Below are positions 1 through 7,213 of a DNA stretch of 15,880 nucleotides, piece by piece (within the stretch, counting starts at the first letter, position 1; each line of letters starts with the position of its first letter). The stretch covers positions 1-15,880 of the forward strand of contig CAKTIH010000038.1 in NCBI GenBank assembly GCA_934565615.1, given 5' to 3'. The position numbers and the translations under genes were made by a program. The notes under the pieces were generated by a model. That model was not told where the DNA came from. It saw only the letters and a list, made by a program, of their open reading frames with translations, and made no database searches. The DNA is from an uncultured Oscillospiraceae bacterium (GTDB lineage Bacteria > Bacillota > Clostridia > Oscillospirales > Oscillospiraceae).

Positions 1-731
1 GGATACTCGCAGCCGCTGGCGAGAATAAAGCCGCCGTCCTTCTTGTAGGCGTCGATCTGCTTGCGGCACTCCTCGCGGATCTCCTCCTCGGTGGCGCTGT
101 AGATGAAGCCGGGCATGACATGACCCATAATGGTGATGTCCTTGCCGTATTTTTCCTTCAGCTCCGGGCGGATCTCGTCAAAGCTCCTGACCGGCGCGGG
201 CTCGTCGGCATGCTCGCCGATATGCTTCTCCATCCACACCATGTCGTACCAGCGGCCGAACTTATATGCGCAGCCCGTGAACCTGCCGACGAACCTGTAG
301 CCAAGGTGCTCATGGAACTGCTCGCTGTTGAGCGTCAGGTACTCGTCAGGCACCGTCGGGTGCGCGATGCAGGCGTTGACGTTCGTGATGTTCTGGAGCT
401 TCAGCGCGCCCTCAAGCGCGGTGTAAAGGAGCTTACCGAGGCCGAGGTGCTTTGCGTCGGCGCGGACATATATGCTCGTCTCCACCGCCCACGCGTAGGC
501 GGCGCGCTCCTTGAACGCGGAGGCGTAGGCGTAGCCCATTATCTCGCCGGCGCGCTCGGCGACAAGATATGGATAACGGCTGAGCGTATGCTCGATGCGC
601 TCTCTGAACTCCTTTGTCGACGGAACCTCGTATTCAAAGGTGATGGCCGTGTTTTCAACGTAGGGCGCGTAAATTTCCAGCAGCTTCTCCGCGTCCTCGC
701 CTCTTGCAATTCTCACATGGCAGCTTTCCAT
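1..731 (-). CDS. GNAT acetyltransferase (PAT-type) with URO-D-like C-terminal segment, partial
   Basis: The gene runs off the left edge, so its C-terminus is missing; 243 residues are visible. Residues 1-190 look like a phosphinothricin-acetyltransferase-type GNAT, which transfers acetyl from acetyl-CoA to an amine. Visible landmarks are EIYAPYVENTAITFEYEVPS (19-38), the YPYLVAERAGEIMGYAYA region (53-70), the acetyl-CoA loop KHLGLGK (94-100) and the family's closing GRWYDMVWMEKHIG stretch (159-172). PAT proteins normally end near residue 180-190. Here the frame continues through KEKYGKDITIMG, an acidic helix with TEEEIREECRKQID, and GGFILASGCEY, which resembles the C-terminal part of uroporphyrinogen-decarboxylase/MtaA-CmuA-like methyltransferases. 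I checked the reading frame codon by codon at several points and it is continuous. The start ATG at 731 has an AGAGGT Shine-Dalgarno. The GNAT call is firm; the tail assignment is from motif recognition only, and the acceptor substrate is unknown. Confidence 0.85.
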   Translation of the reverse strand, partial: MESCHVRIARGEDAEKLLEIYAPYVENTAITFEYEVPSTKEFRERIEHTLSRYPYLVAERAGEIMGYAYASAFKERAAYAWAVETSIYVRADAKHLGLGKLLYTALEGALKLQNITNVNACIAHPTVPDEYLTLNSEQFHEHLGYRFVGRFTGCAYKFGRWYDMVWMEKHIGEHADEPAPVRSFDEIRPELKEKYGKDITIMGHVMPGFIYSATEEEIREECRKQIDAYKKDGGFILASGCEY

Positions 732-768
732 GCCGCATACCTCTTTTCATTATATGAATTTAGCTGCA

Positions 769-797
769 ATATTAGCACAGTGCCGCCCCGTTTTCAA
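769..797 (-). promoter_or_regulatory. Promoter for the GNAT gene
   Basis: Read on the minus strand: TTGAAA (797-792), a 17-base spacer, then TAATAT (774-769) preceded by an extended -10 TG (TGC-TAATAT). Transcription would start near 762, giving a leader of about 30 bases that includes the AGAGGT ribosome site. A second TATAAT at 754-749 lies too close to the start codon to be the likelier -10. Confidence 0.6.
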
Positions 798-840
798 CAG
801 CATATCGCGTGAATTCTCAGACATTTAGTCAAGATTGTAC

Positions 841-869
841 TTGTAATAACGTCGGATTGATAGTATAAT
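841..869 (+). promoter_or_regulatory. Promoter for the E2-like gene
   Basis: TTGTAA (841-846), a 17-base spacer and a perfect TATAAT (864-869) precede the 911 start by about 40 bases, in an AT-rich stretch. A modest AAAGG ribosome site lies at 895-899. It is divergent from the GNAT promoter, and the two -35 elements are about 43 bases apart. Confidence 0.65.
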
Positions 870-910
870 ACAAAAAGCTTAAAAAATTAAAAGCAAAGGC
901 TGGATCTGAT

Positions 911-1789
911 ATGAGTACATACAAGCGCCGCTTCGGCGACAGAAAGGAAGGTCGGCTTCTCCGTTCCCTTCCCGCTTTCTCCAAGTTCATCCCCTATATC
1001 ATGCCCACGCGCAACGACGCCTCCAACCAGTATGAGGAGAGCTTTGAGGTCTCAGATGTTGACCGCCGCCTGCGTCAGCTCCGCGTTCAGGGCTATAAGG
1101 GCATCGGCATTCTGCACTTTATCATCGCGGCATATATCCGCGGCGTGTCCATGCTCCCCGGCATCAACCGCTTCGTCGTCGGCCGCCGCATCTACGCAAG
1201 GGACGATATCTCCGTCGTCATGACCGTCAAGCGCAGCCTCTCCGTCGACGCTACGGAGACGACCATCAAGGTCCACTTTGAACCGACCGACACTATCTTC
1301 GACGTCTACCGCAAGATGAACGAGAAGATCGATGAGATCAAAGCTTCCGACGAAAGCAACAACACCGAGGCAGTTGCCGAGACCTTCTGCCGCGCGCCGC
1401 GCTTCCTGCTTCGCTTTGCGCTCGCGATCGTCCGCATGATGGACTATTTCGGCTGGCTCCCCGAGAGCCTGACCGAGGCAAGCCCCTTCCACGGCTCGAT
1501 GATCATCACCGACCTCGGCTCTCTGCGCATTGGGCCCATCTTCCACCATATATATAACTTTGGTACGCTCCCTGTGTTCATCGCCTTCGGTGCGAAGCGT
1601 CATGCTTATGAGCTTGACCGCCACGGCAACATGGTCGACCGCAAGTATGTTGACTGCAAGTTCGTCATGGACGAGCGCACGGTCGACGGGCACTATTACG
1701 CCCAGTTCCTCCAGGCGATCCGCTACCTGTTCCAGCACCCCGAGGTCGTCGAAGCGCCTCCCTCCAGAGTCATTGACGATATATATTGA
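911..1789 (+). CDS. Stand-alone 2-oxoacid dehydrogenase E2-like acyltransferase domain protein
   Basis: This 292-residue protein resembles only the catalytic (CAT-fold) domain of 2-oxoacid dehydrogenase E2 acyltransferases. It has no lipoyl domain and no peripheral-subunit-binding domain. Family landmarks are the GIGILHFIIAAYIRGV helix (63-78), the ITDLGSLRIGPIFHH strand-turn (about 198-212) and the active-site-like DERTVDG at 254-260. In E2 enzymes that motif is D-H-R-x-x-D-G, with His as the general base; here the His position is Glu255, while Asp259 and Gly260 are kept and a His follows at 261. No E1, E3 or lipoate genes are nearby, and it is a single-gene transcription unit between its own promoter and a terminator. 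Family membership is fairly secure. Acyltransfer activity is doubtful or altered, and the substrate is unknown. Confidence 0.8.
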   Translation: MSTYKRRFGDRKEGRLLRSLPAFSKFIPYIMPTRNDASNQYEESFEVSDVDRRLRQLRVQGYKGIGILHFIIAAYIRGVSMLPGINRFVVGRRIYARDDISVVMTVKRSLSVDATETTIKVHFEPTDTIFDVYRKMNEKIDEIKASDESNNTEAVAETFCRAPRFLLRFALAIVRMMDYFGWLPESLTEASPFHGSMIITDLGSLRIGPIFHHIYNFGTLPVFIAFGAKRHAYELDRHGNMVDRKYVDCKFVMDERTVDGHYYAQFLQAIRYLFQHPEVVEAPPSRVIDDIY

Positions 1790-1797
1790 TAAGCTTC

Positions 1798-1839
1798 ATG
1801 TAAAAAATTCCCGGACAACAGTCCGGGAATTTTTTACAT
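1798..1839. terminator. Bidirectional intrinsic terminator
   Basis: A perfect 19-bp inverted repeat (1798-1816 and 1821-1839) with a four-base AACA loop. The core is TTCCCGGAC/GTCCGGGAA, flanked by six A and six T, so each strand shows a GC stem followed by a U tract. It sits 9 bases after the E2-like stop and includes the last codon and TAA stop (1834-1836) of the convergent ROK gene, so it can end both transcripts. Confidence 0.92.
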
Positions 1840-3561
1840 CCGTGAATAGTATATCGCACTGACGGCTTGGGCAAACTGCGCCACCGTCACGTCTTTTCTC
1901 GCGGCAAGCTGCCGCATAAGGCCGCTGCGGGCAAGGCCGTCGTCCGCGGCGATAAGGCTCACCTCCGGCATGGTGCCTGCAAAGCCCTCCTGTATGAGTC
2001 TGAAGCAGCTCTCGTTCTTCACAAAGCGCCCGAACAGGAAGCGCCTGTCCGTGCCGGTATCGAGCAGATACTCCATCTCCTTTGTGAGCTGCGCAAGGTT
2101 CGCGCCCACGCGGCGGAATATCTCGCATGCGGCTTCATCGCCCTTCGCCGCTGCGTTCATGATATGCTCAAGGCAGGGCTTGCGCATGTCCTCGGGTGCG
2201 GTGATAATGCTGAGCACACCCCCACACTCCTCGGTGAAGCCGTCGAGCAGCGCCGGTTCAAGCTGCTGCGCCATGCGGTAGGCCGCGGCCTGACCGAGAT
2301 AGCGCCGCACACCGGCAAGCCCGGAGTTCTCATTGCGCACCGAGCGCAGATCCTCAGGCGCGTACTCTTTCTGTTTCGCGCTGCCGAGGTCGAGCAGCAG
2401 GTCATACAGCTCAAGCGGGATGGCCGGTATCCCCCCGTCGGCCTTTATCCAACCGGAGCCGAGATCGGTACCCAGCGAGTGGGCGATAACGCCGCTCTCG
2501 CCGAGCTGCGCGTCACCGTCCTGCGCAAGCTCCGCCGCGGCGCTGAAGGCCGCCATAGGCCCGTCGTTTATTATCCGCACCTTAATGCCGTCCATGCAGA
2601 AGTGCGCCATGCTCTCGCCGACGGCGGCAAGCTTTGCAAACTCGGTCTCATAATCGAGCACCGTGTTCTCGCGCATGCCCTTTGTCTTGGGCGTCTCGCC
2701 GCCGAGGATACGGTCGTTGATGACGACATCCGGGAAGCTCAGTCCTATACCGGAAAACAGCGGCAGCTCCGCCGCGGCACTCTCGCAGGCGATTATCGCC
2801 GCGTCCATTTCCGTGTCTGCCGCATCCTTGCGCAGCGCCGCAGCAAGCAGGTGCTGGCACTCCGCATCCTCAGGCATACCGTCCGCTATCACGCAGGCGC
2901 GCATGAGCCTTATGAGCCGCAGCATCGGCTCGGTTATGCCCTCGGCGGTCGGGCTCGCCGCAGGGTTCCAGTCGTATTCCTTCACGGCGAGGAGTCTGCC
3001 GTCGAGCGATACTGCAAGCTTTATATCCGTCCCGCCGACATCCATGCCGCAGTATGCGCCGTGCGCACAGCCGTCCACCGCCGCGCGCAGCTTATCTCCG
3101 AGCTGTCCGACTGCTTTCGCGGCTGTGCTTTTCAGTTCGGACATGGCGGCGATGTCGCCGATCTTCATCTCAAACGGCACATTGCCAGTGCCGCGGCAGA
3201 GCCGCGCGGCAACATTCAGCACCTTTTTGAGCCCCGGTACATTCCTGAAAGCCGCAATGCATTCTTCAACGAGAGCGGCCATTTCGGAATCATTCGTGTC
3301 AAAACACACCGTCAGCTCCCTGCCGCTCCAGCAGGAGAGCACATTGAAGATGCGCGCGGTGAGGTAGTCTCTGACGAAACCGCGCTCCTGCGCATTGCTC
3401 CAATGCGGCACAGGGCAGCCATAGCCGCGCCCGCTGCCGTCAAGGCAGGTGAGGCGCAGCGCCAGCGGCCGTGCGTTCTTATCCGCGTCAAACGCGGCTC
3501 TTATGTCGTTTATCCAGACAGCCTCCCCCTTTTGGGAGAGGCTGCAAAATTTATTCAGCAT
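1834..3561 (-). CDS. Atypical long ROK-family (ASKHA fold) protein, putative sugar kinase or regulator
   Basis: 575 residues. The ROK/ASKHA ATPase core starts near 169: MDVGGTDIK (173-181) is the phosphate-1 motif, GIGLSFPDVV (271-280) a core strand, IINDGPMAAF (330-339) carries the likely catalytic Asp333, and GTDLGSGWI (364-372) is the phosphate-2 motif. Typical ROK sugar kinases have about 300 residues. This one has an extra N-terminal region of about 165 residues that I cannot assign, and no obvious HTH. The usual ROK zinc motif with its CxCGxxGC cysteine cluster is absent after residue 372. It is the last gene of block C, three bases after the HAD stop, with AAAGGAAG as ribosome site. 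Its first codons contain a hairpin (about 3518-3545). A kinase acting on the imported solute is plausible, but the substrate is unknown and a non-kinase role is possible. Confidence 0.75.
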   Translation of the reverse strand: MLNKFCSLSQKGEAVWINDIRAAFDADKNARPLALRLTCLDGSGRGYGCPVPHWSNAQERGFVRDYLTARIFNVLSCWSGRELTVCFDTNDSEMAALVEECIAAFRNVPGLKKVLNVAARLCRGTGNVPFEMKIGDIAAMSELKSTAAKAVGQLGDKLRAAVDGCAHGAYCGMDVGGTDIKLAVSLDGRLLAVKEYDWNPAASPTAEGITEPMLRLIRLMRACVIADGMPEDAECQHLLAAALRKDAADTEMDAAIIACESAAAELPLFSGIGLSFPDVVINDRILGGETPKTKGMRENTVLDYETEFAKLAAVGESMAHFCMDGIKVRIINDGPMAAFSAAAELAQDGDAQLGESGVIAHSLGTDLGSGWIKADGGIPAIPLELYDLLLDLGSAKQKEYAPEDLRSVRNENSGLAGVRRYLGQAAAYRMAQQLEPALLDGFTEECGGVLSIITAPEDMRKPCLEHIMNAAAKGDEAACEIFRRVGANLAQLTKEMEYLLDTGTDRRFLFGRFVKNESCFRLIQEGFAGTMPEVSLIAADDGLARSGLMRQLAARKDVTVAQFAQAVSAIYYSRM

Positions 3562-3564
3562 GTT

Positions 3565-4185
3565 TTATACTTCCTTTGCCGGTATCCCCTGAGCCCGCAG
3601 CTCGCGGCGAAGACGGGCGACATCGTCATAGAACACACTGCCGTTCATGCCGGTCATGCGCGCGCTCTCAATGTTGGCGGCGTTGTCGTCAACGAACCAG
3701 CACTCCTCAGGGTTCAGCCCGAAGCGAGAGTACAGCAGCTCATATATCTCGGGAAACGGCTTCATAAGCTTCACGTCCGCCGAGACGAGCTTCCCGTCAA
3801 AGCACTCCGAGCCGGGTATGCGCTCAAAGTACAGGTTCAGCGCCGAGGATGCATTGGAGAGCAGATATATCCCATAGCCGAGAGCGCGCAGCTCACGCAC
3901 GAGCTCTGCCATGCCGGGCACGGGCATGAACTCTCCCTGCCACCAGCGGCAGGTGAGCTCCTCCGCCGCGGCATGGAGACGCTCCGGCAGACGGCGGCAC
4001 ATCGCCGCGGCGGCCTCCTCGGGCAGCATGGTCCCGTGATCCGCCGCCACCCAGTCGGCGCTGCGGTATACCTCGCGCTCCAGAAGCTCCGCGTCCTCGC
4101 CGGTATAGCCGAGGCGGGAGATGTACACCTTGGGGCTGAAATACATGAGCACATGCCCCATGTCAAAAACGATGTTTTTTATCAT
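3565..4185 (-). CDS. HAD-superfamily phosphatase, YihX-like
   Basis: 206 residues, the usual length for subclass IA HAD hydrolases, with all four motifs. Motif I is FDMGHVL with nucleophile Asp8 and Gly at +2. Motif II is LLSNAS with Ser110. Motif III is Lys142 in KPFPEIYELL. Motif IV is FVDDNAANIESA with Asp166 and Asp167. The F-D-x-G-x-V motif I, the LSN-type motif II and the DDNAxNIE motif IV closely match E. coli YihX, an alpha-D-glucose-1-phosphate phosphatase; that is established knowledge used for comparison. The protein is probably cytoplasmic, as no signal or membrane segment is visible. Its ATG overlaps the permease TGA by four bases (ATGA), which implies translational coupling. In this setting it may dephosphorylate an imported phosphorylated sugar (inference). 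Confidence 0.85.
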   Translation of the reverse strand: MIKNIVFDMGHVLMYFSPKVYISRLGYTGEDAELLEREVYRSADWVAADHGTMLPEEAAAAMCRRLPERLHAAAEELTCRWWQGEFMPVPGMAELVRELRALGYGIYLLSNASSALNLYFERIPGSECFDGKLVSADVKLMKPFPEIYELLYSRFGLNPEECWFVDDNAANIESARMTGMNGSVFYDDVARLRRELRAQGIPAKEV

Positions 4186-6089
4186 ACGCTCTCTGCTTTC
4201 TCTTTTTTGTGGAACACCGCGCCGAGCTTGTCAAAGCGCCTGCGCCACTTTGCGCGCGCTTCGAGACGCTCGCCGAGGTCACGCGCACCGACGCCGTAAA
4301 CCAGATAGAGTATCAGGCCGCTGACCAGCATGATGAACACAGTAGATGCGCAGCGGCGGCCGGAGGCGTTGACATTGTAGCCATACAGACCTTCCTCGGC
4401 GCACATCGACTGGATGACCATCGCGTAGCTCGTGCCGTAGGACGAGGCAAATGTAGCGGACATGTCGTACTCGGTGAACAGGGCGTTGAAGTTCAGCGCG
4501 AACACAGCCAGTACGCTCGGCAGGATTATCGGCAGCTTCACGCGCATGAAGGTCGTGAAGCCGTTCGCGCCCATGTTGCGCGCCGCGTCCTCAAGCTCCT
4601 CGTCTATCGCGTAGAACGATGCGCGTATCATGCGCAGCGAGAACGGCAGCTTCACCACCGTGTAGGCCATTACGATCAGCAGCCGCACATTCTGCGCATA
4701 GTAGAGGTTCACATTGCCGACATACCAGATCGCGTCGGAATTGAAGTAGGTGCGGTAGGAATAGCAGATAAGGATAGTCGGCAGCAGCCACGGGAAGAGC
4801 AGGCAGTATTCAAGGATGATGCCGGACTTCTTATTTTTGTTCTTGAAAATGTAGTTGCACGCGACCACGACGATCAGACAGGCCAGCGCCGCCGCGATGA
4901 TCGACAGGACAAAGCTCAGCTTTATGCCGCCGAGGGTCGCGTCGTTTGCGAACAGACCGGATATCGAGCCCTCGCGCAGCTTGTATTTGCCGCGGTTGGT
5001 GAGGTACATGTAGTCCTCTTTGCCGAAGTAGTTTATAAGCGTCCACTGGGAGAAGTCGAGCTTCTTCATGCGTATGGCGCTGTAGGTCTGGAACGAGAAT
5101 ATGATTATCATCACGACCGGGATCATGTAGATGATAAAAAGTACGTAGGCATAGACATGCGCGAGCACGTTCGCGATGGGGTTTGTGATTTTCTGCTTCT
5201 GGAGCTTTGCCTTGGTCTTGGAAACGGAGAGGTAATGCCCCTTGCGCTCGTAGGCCGAGAGCACCGTCAGCAGGATGATCGTGAACATTGCGAGGATTAT
5301 GGACAGCAGCGCCGCGCGCGCCTGTGGGAAGGCTTCGTCCGCGACGGAGGAACCGGCCAGACGGACGATCTCGGGGTTAATGGAGTCATAGCCCAGCAGG
5401 GTAGGGGCGGACATTGCGCACAGACCCGTGATGAAGGTCATGACCGTGAGGGAGAACATCGTGGGTATAAGCGTCGGGAAGACTACCTTCCAGAGCACCT
5501 TAAAGGGCTTTGCGCCCATGTTGCGCGCGGCCTCGACGGTGTTGTAGTCAATGCCGCGGATGGCGTTTCTGAGGAAGAGCGCGTGGTTACTGGTGCAGGC
5601 GAAGGTCATTGTAAACAGCACCGCGCGAAAGCCCGTGAACCAGTTCTTGTTCATGCCGGGGAAAGCGTTCACGAGCGCGTCGGTCAGGATGCCGTCCGGC
5701 GCATAGAGGAACAGATAGCCCGTGACAAGGGCGACGCCGCTGTAGATAAGCGTCGTCATATAGCCAAGGCGCAGGATACGCGCGCCCTTGATGTCAAAAT
5801 ACTCCGTCAGCAGGACGATGGAAACGCCGACGACGTTCACCGTCACGACAAGGCAGAGCGCAAGCTTCAGCGAGTTCCAGACGTATTTGCTCATGTTGCC
5901 CGCGAAGAAGAAGCGGATGACCGCAAGCGGGTCGCGCTCACCGGCGGCGTTCGTGGTGTTGAAGATGCTCATGAGCGTGTTGAGACAGGGCAGCAGCATG
6001 AAGCCGAAGAACAGGTAGATAAACAGCCCGAGCCCTATTATGCGGAACACAAATTCCGGCGAGACGCGCCGGTCAAGGCTCTTTCCCAT
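4182..6089 (-). CDS. ABC importer permease, fused two-domain (FbpB/AfuB-like)
   Basis: 635 residues with two tandem BPD-type transmembrane domains in one chain, so one polypeptide supplies the whole membrane pore. EAA loops, which contact the ATPase, are VEAARNMGAK (185-194) and LEDAARNMGA (499-508), each followed by the family's LP/FP-x-x-x-P helix. Hydrophobic segments include 17-37, 74-95, 108-130, 154-170, 205-230, 258-278, 311-334, 390-412, 425-442, 467-485, 518-537 and 583-601. An extended hydrophilic loop lies at about 335-385, between the first two helices of domain 2. Fusion of the two domains is typical of the FbpB/AfuB/phosphonate branch. The start has a strong GGAGGTGA ribosome site, and its ATG shares one base with the ATPase stop (TAATG). 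It would work with the ATPase at 6089-7123 and the lipoprotein at 7214-8494. Confidence 0.92.
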   Translation of the reverse strand: MGKSLDRRVSPEFVFRIIGLGLFIYLFFGFMLLPCLNTLMSIFNTTNAAGERDPLAVIRFFFAGNMSKYVWNSLKLALCLVVTVNVVGVSIVLLTEYFDIKGARILRLGYMTTLIYSGVALVTGYLFLYAPDGILTDALVNAFPGMNKNWFTGFRAVLFTMTFACTSNHALFLRNAIRGIDYNTVEAARNMGAKPFKVLWKVVFPTLIPTMFSLTVMTFITGLCAMSAPTLLGYDSINPEIVRLAGSSVADEAFPQARAALLSIILAMFTIILLTVLSAYERKGHYLSVSKTKAKLQKQKITNPIANVLAHVYAYVLFIIYMIPVVMIIIFSFQTYSAIRMKKLDFSQWTLINYFGKEDYMYLTNRGKYKLREGSISGLFANDATLGGIKLSFVLSIIAAALACLIVVVACNYIFKNKNKKSGIILEYCLLFPWLLPTILICYSYRTYFNSDAIWYVGNVNLYYAQNVRLLIVMAYTVVKLPFSLRMIRASFYAIDEELEDAARNMGANGFTTFMRVKLPIILPSVLAVFALNFNALFTEYDMSATFASSYGTSYAMVIQSMCAEEGLYGYNVNASGRRCASTVFIMLVSGLILYLVYGVGARDLGERLEARAKWRRRFDKLGAVFHKKEKAESV

Positions 6090-7123
6090 TACTTCACCTC
6101 CGCCTCGGCGGCGGGCTCATAGGCCATGATATCACGCGGGTTGAACACGGCCTTTACCTTCTGGCCGGCGTCATAGATATTGACGCCGTCGTTCTTCTCG
6201 ATGACCTTGATGGTCTGGCCGCAGACGGTTATGTAATACTTGATGTAGAGCCCGTAGTACTCAAGACTCTCGACAGTGCCGTCAAGCGCGATCTCGCCCT
6301 CGCGCGGCTGCACGTTCACGTGGATGCGCTCAAGGCGGATATAGTTGTGCTTCGTCTGGTCGACCGGTGCGCCCATATTGATAAGCTCATTGACGATACC
6401 CTCGCCGAGGCGGTTGATATCGCCGATGAAGTTGCAGACAAATTCAGTTGCGCTGTGGTTATAGACCTCGTTCGGAGTGCCGACCTGCTCAATGACGCCG
6501 CTGTTGAACACGGCGATGCGGTCAGAGAGCGTCAGCGCCTCCTCCTGGTCGTGGGTGACATAGATGGTGGTGATGCCGAAATCCTTCTGCATCTTTTTAA
6601 GCTCGTTTCTGAGCTGGACGCGCAGCTTCGCGTCGAGGTTTGAAAGCGGCTCGTCCATGCAGATTATCGCCGGACCCGTAACAAGGGCGCGGGCGATGGC
6701 GACGCGCTGCTGCTGGCCGCCGGAGAGCTGCGAGACGGCTTTTTTGAGCTGCTCGTCACTGAGATCGACCTTCTTTGCGATCTCGCGCACGCGCTTGTCG
6801 ACCTCCGCCTTCTTCATTTTCTTGATCTTGAGACCGAAGGCAATGTTGTCATAAACCGTCATCGTCGGGAACAGAGCATAGCTCTGAAACACGATGCCGA
6901 TGTTTCTGTCCTCGATGGGGACATGGGTGATATCCTTGCCGCCGACAATAACGGTGCCTTCCGCGGGCTCAATGAAGCCGGTGAGAGTGCGCAGTGTCGT
7001 AGTCTTGCCGCAGCCGGACGGGCCGAGGAAGGTAAAAAACTCTCCCTCTTTCACATGTACGTTGATGCCGTGCAGCGCGGTAAAGTCGCCGAACTTCACG
7101 ACGATGTCATTGAGCCTTATCAT
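6089..7123 (-). CDS. ABC importer ATPase (FbpC/PotA-like)
   Basis: 344 residues. The nucleotide-binding domain shows Walker A GPSGCGKTT (34-42), Q-loop Gln80, signature LSGGQQQR (133-140), Walker B IICMDEP (153-159) with Asp157 and catalytic Glu158, the D-loop SNLDA, and switch His191. Residues of about 240-335 form a TOBE-like C-terminal regulatory region, as in iron, spermidine, phosphonate and sugar-phosphate importers. AAGGAG precedes the ATG. It is separated from the upstream binding-protein gene by 90 bases holding a stem-loop, and overlaps the permease gene by one base. It powers the block C importer from the cytoplasmic face. Sequence alone does not fix the substrate. Confidence 0.95.
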   Translation of the reverse strand: MIRLNDIVVKFGDFTALHGINVHVKEGEFFTFLGPSGCGKTTTLRTLTGFIEPAEGTVIVGGKDITHVPIEDRNIGIVFQSYALFPTMTVYDNIAFGLKIKKMKKAEVDKRVREIAKKVDLSDEQLKKAVSQLSGGQQQRVAIARALVTGPAIICMDEPLSNLDAKLRVQLRNELKKMQKDFGITTIYVTHDQEEALTLSDRIAVFNSGVIEQVGTPNEVYNHSATEFVCNFIGDINRLGEGIVNELINMGAPVDQTKHNYIRLERIHVNVQPREGEIALDGTVESLEYYGLYIKYYITVCGQTIKVIEKNDGVNIYDAGQKVKAVFNPRDIMAYEPAAEAEVK

Positions 7124-7158
7124 AGCGGTTCTCCTTGATTCCGATAAATTTATTTAGT

Positions 7159-7188
7159 GATATGGCGAGCCGGAAGGCTCGCCATATC
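7159..7188 (-). terminator. Intercistronic stem-loop (partial terminator or mRNA stabiliser)
   Basis: Perfect 13-bp inverted repeat (7159-7171 and 7176-7188) with a four-base loop, between the binding-protein gene and the ATPase gene. Downstream on the minus strand the sequence is AT-rich but lacks a continuous U tract. Partial termination or protection of the upstream mRNA, giving more binding protein than transporter, is more likely than full termination. Confidence 0.65.
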
Positions 7189-7213
7189 CAAATGCTTTTT
7201 AGTTAGATGCGGA

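Noticed and set aside
1867..4299. 810-residue plus-strand open frame opposite the ROK and HAD genes
   Set aside because: Its translation is His/Arg/Ala-rich with no recognisable motif, and it lies antisense to two genes with clear catalytic motifs. It is a by-product of GC-rich codon use.
4209..6122. 637-residue plus-strand open frame opposite the block C permease
   Set aside because: The translation is highly charged and motif-free, the opposite strand encodes an obvious membrane protein, and the frame is a shadow.
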